From contig NZ_JACXLC010000001.1 of NCBI RefSeq assembly GCF_014705715.1, positions 664,457 through 728,456 of the forward strand: 64,000 bases of DNA, in the 5' to 3' direction. The stretch is from Erythrobacter rubeus. GTDB lineage: Bacteria > Pseudomonadota > Alphaproteobacteria > Sphingomonadales > Sphingomonadaceae. The position numbers and the translations under genes are program-made. Below, piece by piece: positions 1 to 7,736 of the stretch (position 1 is its first letter; each line of letters begins with the position of its first letter). Under the pieces are notes generated by a model. The model had not been told where the DNA came from and ran no database searches. It saw only the letters and a program-made list of their open reading frames with translations.

Positions 1-2034
1 AACCGTCGCCGAAAGATTATGGGGCGCATCGGATATCGCATTGCTCGAGAAGACGAGAGTGAAGTTGAAACCCATATTCTCCCAGTCGATCTCGCGGATG
101 TTGGCGATGCGAACATCGCGTTCGGTACCGAGTATGCCGATGGTAAGGTAATCGCCGATCTCAAGGCCGACCGCCTCGGCGAAATCGGTGTCGATCGAGA
201 CCAGCGGCTCTCCGCTATAGGAAGCGTCCCACCATTCGCCTTCGACCACCCGGTTGCCTGCCGGGATCGTGTCGGAATAGGTGATGCCGCGCTCGCCGCG
301 CAGCACCCACGCGCCTTCGGGCAGCTCTTCGAGATCGGCGACGCGGGTCATCTCATCCTGCGGGCCATAGGCAAGCACCGCCCCCCGCATGGTCGGCACA
401 GCGCGGATCGTCGCGGCGGGATAGCGTGTGGTGATCAGCTCCTCGAACCGATCCCGGCCATCGACCGGCACGTCGAGCACGAAGTAATCCGGTGCCTCGC
501 GCGGTACGCGGCTCTCAATATTGCCATCGATGGCGGATTGGATCGCTGCGAGCAGCACGAAGGCAGCCAGCCCGAAACCGAGCGCCGTGACGAGCGAGCC
601 CGTCGGCGCGCCGGGCCGGTGGATGTTGGAGAGCGCGGAGCGCAGCAGCGGATTGGACGGGCGCGGCAATCTGCGCGCGATGTACTGAATAATCAGTCCG
701 AGAGCAGCAAGCGCGATAAGCGCCCCGCCTGCTCCGAGTAGAAATCCGCCAGATAGCTGCGGCTGCGCGGTTGTGAGCAGCGCCAGTGCGCAAATCGCGG
801 CGATCCCCGCAGCGGTTGCGATCAGCGCGCGTTTGTCGCGCGAAAGCGGCACGATCCGCGAGCGCATAAGAGCCATGGCCGGGAAAGAGCGCGCGCGCAG
901 CAGGGGTGCAGCGGCAAAGGCGAAGGCGACCAGCAAGCCATATGCGCCCGCGAGCAGCAGAGGTGCAGGCTCGATCACGAATCCGCTCTCGACCGGCAGC
1001 AATCCCTGGAGAGCGGAGCCGAGCAGCGGTGTGATCAGCACGCCGACGGCCAGACCGGCAGCGCTGCCGATAATCGCGGCGACGCCGATTTGAAGCGCGT
1101 AGATGCACACGATGTCGCGCGATGACGCACCAAGCACCTTGAGCGTTGCAATGCTGGTGCGGCGCGCATCGAGATAGGAGGACACACCGCCAGCGATCCC
1201 GATGCCCGCAATCACGAGCGCGGCGAGGCCGACCAAGGTCAGAAAATCGCTCATCTGCCGCACGAACCGGTCCGCGCCGGGTGCCGCGCGGTCGCGGCTG
1301 CGGAAATCGAACCCGGCATTCGGGAACGCCTCGTTCAGCTCTTCCTCGATTGCCTCCGGGTCCTCGCCAAGGTCGTTGAAGGCGACGCGGTATTTGCTCT
1401 GGTAAAGCGAGCCGGGCTGCAGCAATCCGCCATCGAGCGGCACGTCTTCGGCCACCAGCACGGTCGGGCCTAGCTGAAATCCTTCGGACAGCCGATCGGG
1501 CTCATTCTCGATGATCCCTGCGGCGGTGAGTTCGACCGTGCCGACGGTGAAGCGGTCGCCGATCTCGATCTCGAGCCGGTCGAAAGCGCCGCGCGCGAGA
1601 TAGGCGTCGGTGCCGGTCGGTGCGCCCGTTTCGCTACCATCCGCGAGGGTTAGCGTGCCGTAAAGCGGCCAGCTTTCATCCACCGCCTTCAGCTCAACCG
1701 GTGCCGCGCGGCTGTTATCGCCGCTTCCCGCGGTCGCCATGGCTTGCAGGCGCGTACCGCCCGACAAAGTGCCGTATTCGCTGAGCGCGGCCTGTTCTTC
1801 GGCAGTGAGATCGCGCTGCCACACTTCGACTTCGAGGTCGCCGCCGAGCAGCACCTGCCCGCTCGCCGCAAGCTCGCGTTCGATTGCGGCGGTCAGTGTG
1901 CCGATCGCAGCAAGCGCGCCGGTGCCGAGGAAAATGCAGACGAGCAGCAGCCGAAGTCCGCGGAACCGCGCATTGAGGTCGCGCCGCGCAATGCGCCAGG
2001 CGCCGCTCCAGCTAAGGTCGCCGCTCTCGGTCAT
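1..2034 (-). CDS. ABC transporter permease, FtsX/YbbP family (partial, runs off left edge)
   Basis: The reading frame is open from an ATG at 2034 to the window edge, giving 678 codons with no stop. It begins MTESGDLSWSGAWRIARRDL. A first membrane segment lies near residues 24-46 and is followed by a long MacB-like periplasmic domain. Clusters of hydrophobic helices then flank a second soluble domain, which is the layout of FtsX-type permeases of the YbbP (lipid or lipoprotein export) group. The ATG overlaps the TGA of the upstream ATPase gene (ATGA), so the two are translationally coupled and surely form one transporter. In E. coli the ybbA-ybbP pair is also divergent from tesA, as here. The substrate is unknown. 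The C-terminus lies outside the window. Confidence 0.9.
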   Translation of the reverse strand, partial: MTESGDLSWSGAWRIARRDLNARFRGLRLLLVCIFLGTGALAAIGTLTAAIERELAASGQVLLGGDLEVEVWQRDLTAEEQAALSEYGTLSGGTRLQAMATAGSGDNSRAAPVELKAVDESWPLYGTLTLADGSETGAPTGTDAYLARGAFDRLEIEIGDRFTVGTVELTAAGIIENEPDRLSEGFQLGPTVLVAEDVPLDGGLLQPGSLYQSKYRVAFNDLGEDPEAIEEELNEAFPNAGFDFRSRDRAAPGADRFVRQMSDFLTLVGLAALVIAGIGIAGGVSSYLDARRTSIATLKVLGASSRDIVCIYALQIGVAAIIGSAAGLAVGVLITPLLGSALQGLLPVESGFVIEPAPLLLAGAYGLLVAFAFAAAPLLRARSFPAMALMRSRIVPLSRDKRALIATAAGIAAICALALLTTAQPQLSGGFLLGAGGALIALAALGLIIQYIARRLPRPSNPLLRSALSNIHRPGAPTGSLVTALGFGLAAFVLLAAIQSAIDGNIESRVPREAPDYFVLDVPVDGRDRFEELITTRYPAATIRAVPTMRGAVLAYGPQDEMTRVADLEELPEGAWVLRGERGITYSDTIPAGNRVVEGEWWDASYSGEPLVSIDTDFAEAVGLEIGDYLTIGILGTERDVRIANIREIDWENMGFNFTLVFSSNAISDAPHNLSATV

Positions 2035-2756
2035 GCGGCGACGGTCTTTGCATTCTTGGTGTCGGAGACGATCAGGCCGTCCGCCATTGTGAGCACGCGC
2101 TCACATTTTTCAGCGAGGCTCTTGTCGTGCGTGATGATCAGCAGGGTCGCGCCGGTCTCGGCGCGGCGCTCGAACAGCAATTTGACGATTTCTTCGCCCG
2201 TGCCGACATCAAGGTTGCCGGTCGGTTCGTCGGCGAAGATAAGTTCGGGGCGGGGCGCGATGGCGCGAGCGATGGCGACGCGCTGCTGCTCGCCGCCGGA
2301 AAGCTGGGTCGGGTAATGGTCGGTGCGATGTCCCAGGCCGACCGCTTCCAGTTCAGCCTTGGCGCGGGCCTGCGCATCTTCCGATCCGGCAAGCTCCATC
2401 GGTGTCGCCACATTCTCGGTCGCGGTCATCGTCGGCAGCAGGTGAAACGCCTGCAGCACGATCCCGATGCGTCCGCGGCGCGCCTGCGCCAGCCCGTCTT
2501 CGTCCATGCCGGAGAAATCCGCACCTGCGACAGTCAGGCTGCCGCCCGTCGCGCGCTCAAGCCCTGACAGCACCGCCATGAGCGAACTCTTGCCAGAGCC
2601 GGAGGGGCCGAGCAGCGCGACGACCTCTCCCTTGGCGATATCGAGATCGACACCGTGCAGGATCTTGGTCGGCGCGGCATCGCTGCCGAGCGTCAGGGTG
2701 AGGTTGCGGGCGGAGACGGCAAGGGGACCGCCAGAAGAAGTATTGGTCACAGGCAC
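2031..2756 (-). CDS. ABC transporter ATP-binding protein, YbbA/LolD-like
   Basis: A 241-residue ATPase that powers the permease encoded just downstream. It has a Walker A motif GPSGSGKSS near residues 50-58, a Q-loop near 102, the signature LSGGEQQ near 152-158, a Walker B with D-loop (LIFADEPTGNLD, 172-183) and an H-loop histidine near 210. All catalytic motifs are intact and the length is normal for the YbbA/LolD/MacB branch. The gene ends in an ATGA overlap with the permease. It is divergent from the TesA-like esterase across only 53 bases, so the promoters are back to back. The specific substrate cannot be told from sequence. Confidence 0.92.
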   Translation of the reverse strand: MPVTNTSSGGPLAVSARNLTLTLGSDAAPTKILHGVDLDIAKGEVVALLGPSGSGKSSLMAVLSGLERATGGSLTVAGADFSGMDEDGLAQARRGRIGIVLQAFHLLPTMTATENVATPMELAGSEDAQARAKAELEAVGLGHRTDHYPTQLSGGEQQRVAIARAIAPRPELIFADEPTGNLDVGTGEEIVKLLFERRAETGATLLIITHDKSLAEKCERVLTMADGLIVSDTKNAKTVAA

Positions 2757-2809
2757 CAGATGGCATAGGGGAGGGCTCTCAACAAGATACCCACCCGAGG
2801 GACTGATAG

Positions 2810-3568
2810 ATGCAGAAACGCACTTGGTCGAAAACGAGAACTCTTATCGCAGCCATGCTCGCGGCCTTTGCTGGACCGCTGGCATTGGCAGGATGCAGCG
2901 AAAACGCCGAGGATGCAGCCCAGGTTCCCGCATCCGGTGCTGCCCGCACCGAAGGCGATTTGCCTGCGATCCCGGTAATGGGCGAAGAGGTGACGATCCT
3001 TGCATTCGGGGACAGCCTGTTCGCCGGATACGGGGTCGATAAATCGGACAGCTATCCTGCAAAACTTGAGTTAGCCTTGCGCGCCAAGGGCGTTAATGCG
3101 CGGACGGTCAATGCCGGGGTTTCGGGCGACACCACCGCTGCGGGCCGGCAGCGGCTCGAATTCACGCTCGAAGCGCAGCAGGAAAAGCCCGATCTCTTCA
3201 TCCTTGAACTTGGCGGCAATGACCTCTTGCGCGGCCTCTCGCCAGCGGAAACGAAGGCCAACCTCGCCGCGATGATGGACGAATTGCAGAGCCGCGACAT
3301 TCCGGTCCTGCTGATGGGAATGCGCGCTCCTCCGAATTACGGTCCTGAATACCAAGCCGATTTCGATGCGCTGTATGGCGAGCTCGCGGAGCAATATGAT
3401 GCAGCGCTGATCCCGTTCTGGCTCGAGGATATTTATCAGCGGCCTGCGCTGTTCCAGGCGGACCGTATCCATCCGACCGAGCAGGGTATCGAGGAACTGG
3501 TGGCCTCCACCGTCGATGAAGTCGAAGCGGCGCTTCCCGAGCCCGAAGAAACGCGCGACGCGGCCTGA
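2810..3568 (+). CDS. TesA-like arylesterase, SGNH-hydrolase lipoprotein
   Basis: A 252-residue SGNH/GDSL hydrolase expected to cleave acyl or aryl esters at the cell envelope. The N-terminus is a basic lipoprotein signal with lipobox LALAGC and Cys29 as acylation site, so it is probably membrane anchored. Block I is FGDSL with catalytic Ser69. NAGVSGDT carries the oxyanion Gly, GGND carries Asn137, and ADRIHP gives the catalytic Asp218/His221 pair. The start is supported by a GAGGG ribosome site 6 bases upstream. The gene is divergent from the ABC pair and convergent with recF. Linkage of tesA to ybbA is conserved in proteobacteria. Confidence 0.9.
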   Translation: MQKRTWSKTRTLIAAMLAAFAGPLALAGCSENAEDAAQVPASGAARTEGDLPAIPVMGEEVTILAFGDSLFAGYGVDKSDSYPAKLELALRAKGVNARTVNAGVSGDTTAAGRQRLEFTLEAQQEKPDLFILELGGNDLLRGLSPAETKANLAAMMDELQSRDIPVLLMGMRAPPNYGPEYQADFDALYGELAEQYDAALIPFWLEDIYQRPALFQADRIHPTEQGIEELVASTVDEVEAALPEPEETRDAA

Positions 3569-3575
3569 TTGGGGC

Positions 3576-4664
3576 TCAAAGCCGCTCCAGCGCCCCTCCG
3601 CTGACGCGCCAGATCGCCGCCGAGCCTTCGATATCGGCGAATGGAGCCATCTCGGTTCCGGTCATCCACACCTGCCCCTGACCTCGGCCCAACCGGCGGA
3701 ACAGCTCGGTGCGGCGCACCGGATCGAGATGGGCGGCGACTTCATCTAGCAGGAGCACGCTCGGGCGTCCTGACGAGGCCAGCACGCCGTGGGCGAGGGT
3801 AATCGCGATCAGCATCGCCTTTTGCTCGCCGGTCGAACACGAGGCGGCGGGCACGCCAGAAGATGCCATGACGACTTCAAGCTCGTCCCGGTGCGGGCCG
3901 GTGAGAGCGCGGCCCGCCGCCCTGTCGCGCGGCCTGGCGCGAGCAAACTCGGCGAGCAGCTCAGCAACATCGGTGGGGCCACCGGGGCGATAGGTCAGGA
4001 TCGGGCGAGCGAACGGTTCAGGGGGCAGGGCGCTTAGCTCGTCTGCCAGTTCCGAGATGAGCCGCGCGCGGTTCTGCGCGACCACAGCGCCGTGCTGCGC
4101 GGCTTGCGCTTCGATCGCGTCAAGCCAGCGGGCATCGCCGCCCGTCTCCAGCAGCTTGTTGCGTTCGCGCAAGGCGTTTTCGAGCGCGGAGACATTTTTC
4201 GCATGACCCGGTTCGATCGCCAGCGTCATTCGGTCGACAAAGCGCCGCCGCGCGCCGGCGCTGTCGGTGAAGAGGCCGTCCATCGCGGGCGTGAGCCATG
4301 ACACCGCGTGCCATTCGGACAAAGCGCTGGCGCTCGCTTCTGCTCCGTTGATCCGCACCAAGCGGCGCGTTGGCCGGTCGGGCTCCGTATAGGTGCCGAT
4401 CCGTGCCGAGGTCTGACCTTGCTCGATCAGGCTCGCACCGATGGCAAAGGCGCCGGTCACAGACTCCGCTCCGGATTTGCGCGCCAGATCCGCGAGATTA
4501 GCCCGCCGCAATCCGCGTCCGGGGCTGAGCAGCGAGAGTGCTTCCAGCACGTTCGTTTTGCCCGCCCCGTTCTCGCCCACCAGCAGGTTGAAATGCGCGG
4601 TGTTCTCCAGCTCGCTAGCCGGGTGGTTGCGGAAATTCTGGAGGGTGATGCGGGTCAGAGCCAT
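3576..4664 (-). CDS. recF: DNA replication and repair protein RecF
   Basis: A 362-residue SMC/ABC-type ATPase that helps load RecA at single-strand gaps through the RecFOR pathway. The N-terminus (MALTRITLQNFRNH) is typical of RecF. Walker A GENGAGKT is at about residues 30-37 and the C-terminal Walker B/D-loop LLLDEVAAHLD is at about 304-314, so both halves of the ATPase head are present. The length matches the family. It stands alone here, convergent with the esterase gene 7 bases away and divergent from the small-peptide locus that follows. dnaA, dnaN and gyrB are not in the window. Confidence 0.95.
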   Translation of the reverse strand: MALTRITLQNFRNHPASELENTAHFNLLVGENGAGKTNVLEALSLLSPGRGLRRANLADLARKSGAESVTGAFAIGASLIEQGQTSARIGTYTEPDRPTRRLVRINGAEASASALSEWHAVSWLTPAMDGLFTDSAGARRRFVDRMTLAIEPGHAKNVSALENALRERNKLLETGGDARWLDAIEAQAAQHGAVVAQNRARLISELADELSALPPEPFARPILTYRPGGPTDVAELLAEFARARPRDRAAGRALTGPHRDELEVVMASSGVPAASCSTGEQKAMLIAITLAHGVLASSGRPSVLLLDEVAAHLDPVRRTELFRRLGRGQGQVWMTGTEMAPFADIEGSAAIWRVSGGALERL

Positions 4665-4736
4665 CGGGAGAAAGGCGGTAGCACGGCGTTCGTCAAACGC
4701 CAGCGCTCAACCATTGAAATAAGCGATCCCAAGAGG

Positions 4737-4751
4737 TGGGAAAATTTCCCA
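4737..4751. promoter_or_regulatory. Inverted repeat, possible enhancer (activator) site
   Basis: TGGGAAAATTTCCCA is a perfect 7-1-7 inverted repeat. Another TGGGA copy follows about 6 bases downstream (AATGTGTGGGA). It lies about 85-105 bases upstream of the candidate sigma-54 promoter at 4827, the usual distance for an enhancer-binding protein such as PspF or NtrC. The repeat is seen directly. The activator role is inferred from position only. Confidence 0.45.
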
Positions 4752-4826
4752 ATGTGTGGGATTTGTTAAGCTATCGTTCAGGTTGGCGGCGTGTGAAAAC
4801 CGCAGAAATCTGCCCTTTTTTAAGTT

Positions 4827-4842
4827 TGGCACGCCTCCTGCA
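4827..4842 (+). promoter_or_regulatory. Candidate sigma-54 (RpoN) -24/-12 promoter
   Basis: The element reads TGGCACGCCTCCTGCA. The GG at 4828-4829 and GC at 4840-4841 have the invariant 12-base spacing of sigma-54 promoters (consensus TGGCAC-N5-TTGCA). The only departure is C for the first T of TTGCA. Predicted transcription would start near 4853 and give a leader of about 54 bases before the first small peptide gene at 4907. The element lies in the gene-free stretch 4665-4906 and points at the peptide/PspC genes. In enterobacteria the psp operon is sigma-54 dependent, which fits the PspC domain downstream. Confidence 0.65.
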
Positions 4843-4906
4843 AAGTATCGGGTGTCCCAAGGGATTGTCCCGAAAGACACTGAAAACTCAAACAGGAGAC
4901 CAAACA

Positions 4907-5020
4907 ATGTTCGTATCTGATCTTTCCAACCGCTTCGCAGCCGCTGCCTTCTCTGTCGCAATCTCGGCCGCTTTCTTCGCCTACGCAATCATCCCCGCCA
5001 GCCCTTCGCTGATGGCCTGA
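4907..5020 (+). CDS. Small membrane peptide 1 of the PspC-linked cluster (37 aa)
   Basis: A 37-residue peptide, too short for most gene callers. An ATG follows an AGGAG ribosome site (aggagaccaaaca). The first ten residues are polar (MFVSDLSNRF). One hydrophobic helix follows and the end is AIIPASPSLMA. Residues 15-33 are nearly the same as in the next peptide (AFSVxxSAxFFAYAIIPxSP), so the two are paralogues. It is probably an inner-membrane single-span peptide. It is the first gene after a candidate sigma-54 promoter and shares the strand and cluster with a PspC-domain protein, suggesting envelope-stress work. No known family is recognised. Confidence 0.7.
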   Translation: MFVSDLSNRFAAAAFSVAISAAFFAYAIIPASPSLMA

Positions 5021-5056
5021 TCGCAAACACACTCTTTTCTGAAAAGGAACCACACC

Positions 5057-5167
5057 ATGCCTACCAACGAAACCGGAGTTCGCATTTTCGCCGCAGCATT
5101 CTCGGTGATCGTTTCGGCCTCTTTCTTCGCTTACGCCATCATCCCCGGCAGCCCCGGCCTGGCGTAA
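5057..5167 (+). CDS. Small membrane peptide 2 of the PspC-linked cluster (36 aa)
   Basis: A 36-residue peptide starting MPTNETGVRIF behind an AAAGGAA ribosome site. It has one hydrophobic segment and ends AIIPGSPGLA, closely matching peptide 1 in both the helix and the C-terminal IIP(A/G)SP motif. The polar N-termini differ, so what is conserved is the helix and the tail. That pattern points to selection on the protein rather than to a recent DNA duplication. It lies 36 bases after peptide 1 on the same strand and presumably the same transcript. Function is unknown. Confidence 0.7.
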   Translation: MPTNETGVRIFAAAFSVIVSASFFAYAIIPGSPGLA

Positions 5168-5213
5168 ATCCGAGCCAGTAAATCCAATCCAGACTTGAAA
5201 GGAAATTTGAAAA

Positions 5214-5360
5214 ATGTACTCGTTCTTTGATCTCGGCGGCACCGCAGGCGCGCGTATCGCAGCAGGTCTGACCGCTTCGATTATCACGGTCGTGCTGATG
5301 GCGGTGGCCATTGTCCCGGCTAGCCCCGCCACCCCGTTTTTTGCAGGAGCGCTCGCATGA
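5214..5360 (+). CDS. Small membrane peptide 3 of the PspC-linked cluster (48 aa)
   Basis: A 48-residue peptide starting MYSFFDLGGTAGAR behind a GAAAGGAA ribosome site. It has one hydrophobic segment (about residues 16-34) ending in AIVPASP, then the extra tail ATPFFAGALA. The helix differs from peptides 1 and 2 but the VP(A)SP ending is kept, so it looks like a more distant paralogue. Its TGA overlaps the ATG of the PspC-domain gene (ATGA). That coupling is strong evidence that it is translated and works with PspC. Confidence 0.7.
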   Translation: MYSFFDLGGTAGARIAAGLTASIITVVLMAVAIVPASPATPFFAGALA

Positions 5361-5569
5361 ACAATATCTCGCACAGGAATGGCGGCCCGCCCCAGGACGG
5401 ATTTCGCCTCGACAAACAGAACGGCAAACTGTTCGGCGTTTGCTCCGGCCTCGCAAATTCGACCGGTGTCGACGCGACCATCTGGCGCATCGGACTTGTT
5501 GTCGCGACGCTGCTCGGCTTTGGCCTGACCATTCCGATCTATCTTGCAGTCGCCCTGATCGCCGACTGA
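5357..5569 (+). CDS. PspC-domain membrane protein
   Basis: A 70-residue protein consisting almost entirely of a PspC domain (PF04024). It has the family pattern FRLDKQNGKLFGVCSGLA near residues 17-34, then a VDATIWRIG segment and a hydrophobic stretch (about 47-68). In E. coli, PspC is an inner-membrane partner in the phage-shock response to envelope damage. Here it is minimal, lacks the long C-terminal part of enterobacterial PspC, and has no pspA, pspB or pspF beside it. It overlaps peptide 3 by four bases, has its own AGGAG site, and is followed by a strong terminator at 5637. Confidence 0.85.
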   Translation: MNNISHRNGGPPQDGFRLDKQNGKLFGVCSGLANSTGVDATIWRIGLVVATLLGFGLTIPIYLAVALIAD

Positions 5570-5636
5570 GTGCAGCACCCGACAGCCGACCCGGTTTTGA
5601 AGGGAAGCTGCGCGACCTGAAATCTGATAAAACCGG

Positions 5637-5660
5637 GAGGGGCCATGCGGCCCCTCTTTT
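5637..5660 (+). terminator. Rho-independent terminator after the PspC gene
   Basis: A perfect 8-base stem GAGGGGCC / GGCCCCTC with loop ATGC (5637-5656) is followed by TTTT. It ends the peptide/PspC transcript. The SDR gene converges from the other side. AAAA also lies just upstream, so it may act in both directions. Confidence 0.85.
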
Positions 5661-5665
5661 GATTG

Positions 5666-6460
5666 CTACATCGCGGAAATGCCGCCATCGAGCTTGATCT
5701 CGGCGCCTGTCATGAAACGGCTTTCATCGCTCGCCAAGTACACCACGGCATTGGCGATGTCGTTTGGCTCACCGACAAAGCGCAGCGGGATCTGCCGCGC
5801 GAGCTTGTCCATCAACACATCTTTATCGAGGCTATGCGCCTTGGCCGTGCCGTCGAGGATTGGTGTGTCGACAAAGGTCGGGTGCACCGAATTGCAGCGG
5901 ATCTGCATGTTCTTCTTCGCGCAGTGCAATGCGATCGATTTCGACAGCATCCACACCGCCGCCTTCGACGCGTTGTAGGCTGGCATGGTGTCGCTCGCGA
6001 TCAGCCCGGCAATGCTGGAGATGTTGATGATCGATCCGGGCGCATGTTCACGCATCAGCGGCAAAGCCTTCTGACAGCCGTGAAAGATTGAATCGACATT
6101 GATCGAGAAGCAGCGCTGCCAATCGGCGAAATCGCACTCTTCTATATTGCCTGGAACGCCGATTCCGGCATTGTTCACCAGCACATTGAGCCCGCCCATC
6201 TGCTCGCGCGCGGCCTCGACTGCGGCTTCCCAGGCGTTTGAGTTGGTCACATCATGCGCGATGGAGAACGCGGTACCATCGCCCATTTCGCTGTTGACGA
6301 TTTCGGCGGTTTCGGCGGCGCCATCGCCGCTGATGTCGGTGGCGAGCACGCGCGCGCCCTCTTGCGCCAACCGGATGCAATGCGCGCGGCCGAGGCCCTG
6401 CGCGCCGCCGGTGACGAGCGCCAGTTTGCCTTCGCAGCGGCCTTTTCTCGATGTGCTCAT
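5666..6460 (-). CDS. SDR family oxidoreductase (classical)
   Basis: A 264-residue NAD(P)-dependent short-chain dehydrogenase. The Rossmann motif TGGAQGLG is near residues 17-24, NNAG at 96-99, the catalytic Ser in NISSIAG near 148, and YNASK with Tyr162/Lys166. The C-terminus has the usual MTGAEIKLDGGISAM. TDIS after beta-2 suggests NAD rather than NADP, by general SDR rules. Substrate unknown. Its ATG overlaps the TGA of the upstream Nudix gene by four bases, so the two are co-translated. Confidence 0.9.
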   Translation of the reverse strand: MSTSRKGRCEGKLALVTGGAQGLGRAHCIRLAQEGARVLATDISGDGAAETAEIVNSEMGDGTAFSIAHDVTNSNAWEAAVEAAREQMGGLNVLVNNAGIGVPGNIEECDFADWQRCFSINVDSIFHGCQKALPLMREHAPGSIINISSIAGLIASDTMPAYNASKAAVWMLSKSIALHCAKKNMQIRCNSVHPTFVDTPILDGTAKAHSLDKDVLMDKLARQIPLRFVGEPNDIANAVVYLASDESRFMTGAEIKLDGGISAM

Positions 6461-7044
6461 TTCAGTTTCTCTCCCAAATATTCCGGTGTCAGCAACATGC
6501 CGATGCGCACATCCACGCCGTGTCCTGCAGCGCGCCAGTCGGCAACAAAGCTCGCCAGGTCGGACAGCGCGACGCGGTGCACGTTGATCGTCTCGTCTTC
6601 GAGCCCGCCGCCTTCGCCGACCTTGGTCAGCCCTGTCGCGCGCAGCAAGGTGAAGCTTTCGGACACCATCCCCGGCGATGAATAAAACTCGCCCAAGTCT
6701 TCGAGGCTGTCGGCGCGGTATCCGGTTTCCTCTTCCAGCTCGCGTGCGGCGGCGCTTACCGCGTCTTCGCCTTCTGCGCCGTCTTCATCGCCGATAAGGC
6801 CCGCTGGTATCTCGAGGCAGAAGCGTGAAAGGGGAACACGGTATTGGCTCACCAGGATGACATGACGGGTGCCGTCCGCATCCTCATCCAGTGCGATAAT
6901 TGCGGCTGCACGGATGCGGCGCGCGCGGGTTGCGTATTCCCAGCGCCCCCGCGTCCTAGCCGTGATGAAGCGGCCTTCCCAGCGGATTTCCTCCGGCTGG
7001 TCGGCGTCCTTGTCCCGGGTGAGGTCGTTGAATTCGCGAGTCAT
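6457..7044 (-). CDS. Nudix hydrolase, ADP-ribose pyrophosphatase-like
   Basis: A 195-residue Nudix protein expected to split nucleoside diphosphate derivatives such as ADP-ribose. The Nudix core AAARELEEETGY is at about residues 98-109, preceded by the usual LEIPAGLIGDE. The Gly-x5-Glu spacing before the core appears stretched by about two residues (DEDGAEGED), a small deviation. The SPGMVSE stretch after the box is typical of the ADP-ribose subgroup. It overlaps the SDR gene (ATGA), suggesting a joint NAD-linked role, which is inference. It lies 14 bases after the start of the TPM gene. Confidence 0.87.
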   Translation of the reverse strand: MTREFNDLTRDKDADQPEEIRWEGRFITARTRGRWEYATRARRIRAAAIIALDEDADGTRHVILVSQYRVPLSRFCLEIPAGLIGDEDGAEGEDAVSAAARELEEETGYRADSLEDLGEFYSSPGMVSESFTLLRATGLTKVGEGGGLEDETINVHRVALSDLASFVADWRAAGHGVDVRIGMLLTPEYLGEKLK

Positions 7045-7058
7045 GTTCGCGAAGGGGC

Positions 7059-7733
7059 TTAGACTTCGATCAGGCGGTCGGGAAGCTCATTCTCGTCGTC
7101 CTTCGCCCGGGGGAAGTGCTGCGACAGGACAAAGCCGACATCGCGCACGCCGACCGCCATTCCTTCGGCGATCCGCCCCGCCTTGATCTCGACGAGCATG
7201 TCTCCCATCGCTTCGCCCCACACCTCCGGCGAAACCTTGGCGGCGATCGGTTCATCAGCGACGATTTCGGCGCGGTGTTCGCTCATCGAAAGGTAGATGA
7301 GGACGCCGGTGCGGCCGTGAGTGCGGCGTTCTGCGCCAACCTTGAAGTGCTTGATCGCCTGCTCATGCACGCGCGTTGTCTTCACTGGATTTGGTACCGC
7401 GAAGAATTTGAGCGGCTGCCACATCTGGAAAAGCATGATTGCTATGAAGACGATCAGCCCCAGCGCAATGGTCATGCTCGCAAGCTGACCGATCGACCAT
7501 TCGTCCCTCCAGCCCCCGCTGAGGCTGTCCCAGAAATCGAGGAAGGGTTGGGGCAGGGCGGCGAACAGGCTCATGATCGTGAAGCTGCCCGCAATTGCCC
7601 ACCACAGGGCGACATCGGTGTAGCCATCGCTGCGGTCGGCGAGCACGGTCACGATCTCGCCCGAGGTCGTGAGTTCGGCCTCCCGCACCGCGTTGGAGAC
7701 GATTTCATGCTGTTCTTCGGTGAGGTAGCTCAT
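7059..7733 (-). CDS. TPM domain membrane protein
   Basis: A 224-residue protein with a TPM domain (TLP18.3/Psb32/MOLO-1, PF04536) split by membrane segments. An N-terminal part (SYLTEEQHEIVSNAVREAELTTSGEI fold start) leads into hydrophobic helices near residues 41-60 and 84-104. The soluble TPM half follows, with THGRTGVLIYLSMSEHRAEIVAD. It is adjacent to a second TPM gene (3-base gap) and to lemA, a trio conserved in many bacteria and linked to envelope homeostasis. The biochemical role of these proteins is not settled. Confidence 0.85.
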   Translation of the reverse strand: MSYLTEEQHEIVSNAVREAELTTSGEIVTVLADRSDGYTDVALWWAIAGSFTIMSLFAALPQPFLDFWDSLSGGWRDEWSIGQLASMTIALGLIVFIAIMLFQMWQPLKFFAVPNPVKTTRVHEQAIKHFKVGAERRTHGRTGVLIYLSMSEHRAEIVADEPIAAKVSPEVWGEAMGDMLVEIKAGRIAEGMAVGVRDVGFVLSQHFPRAKDDENELPDRLIEV

Positions 7734-7736
7734 GCG

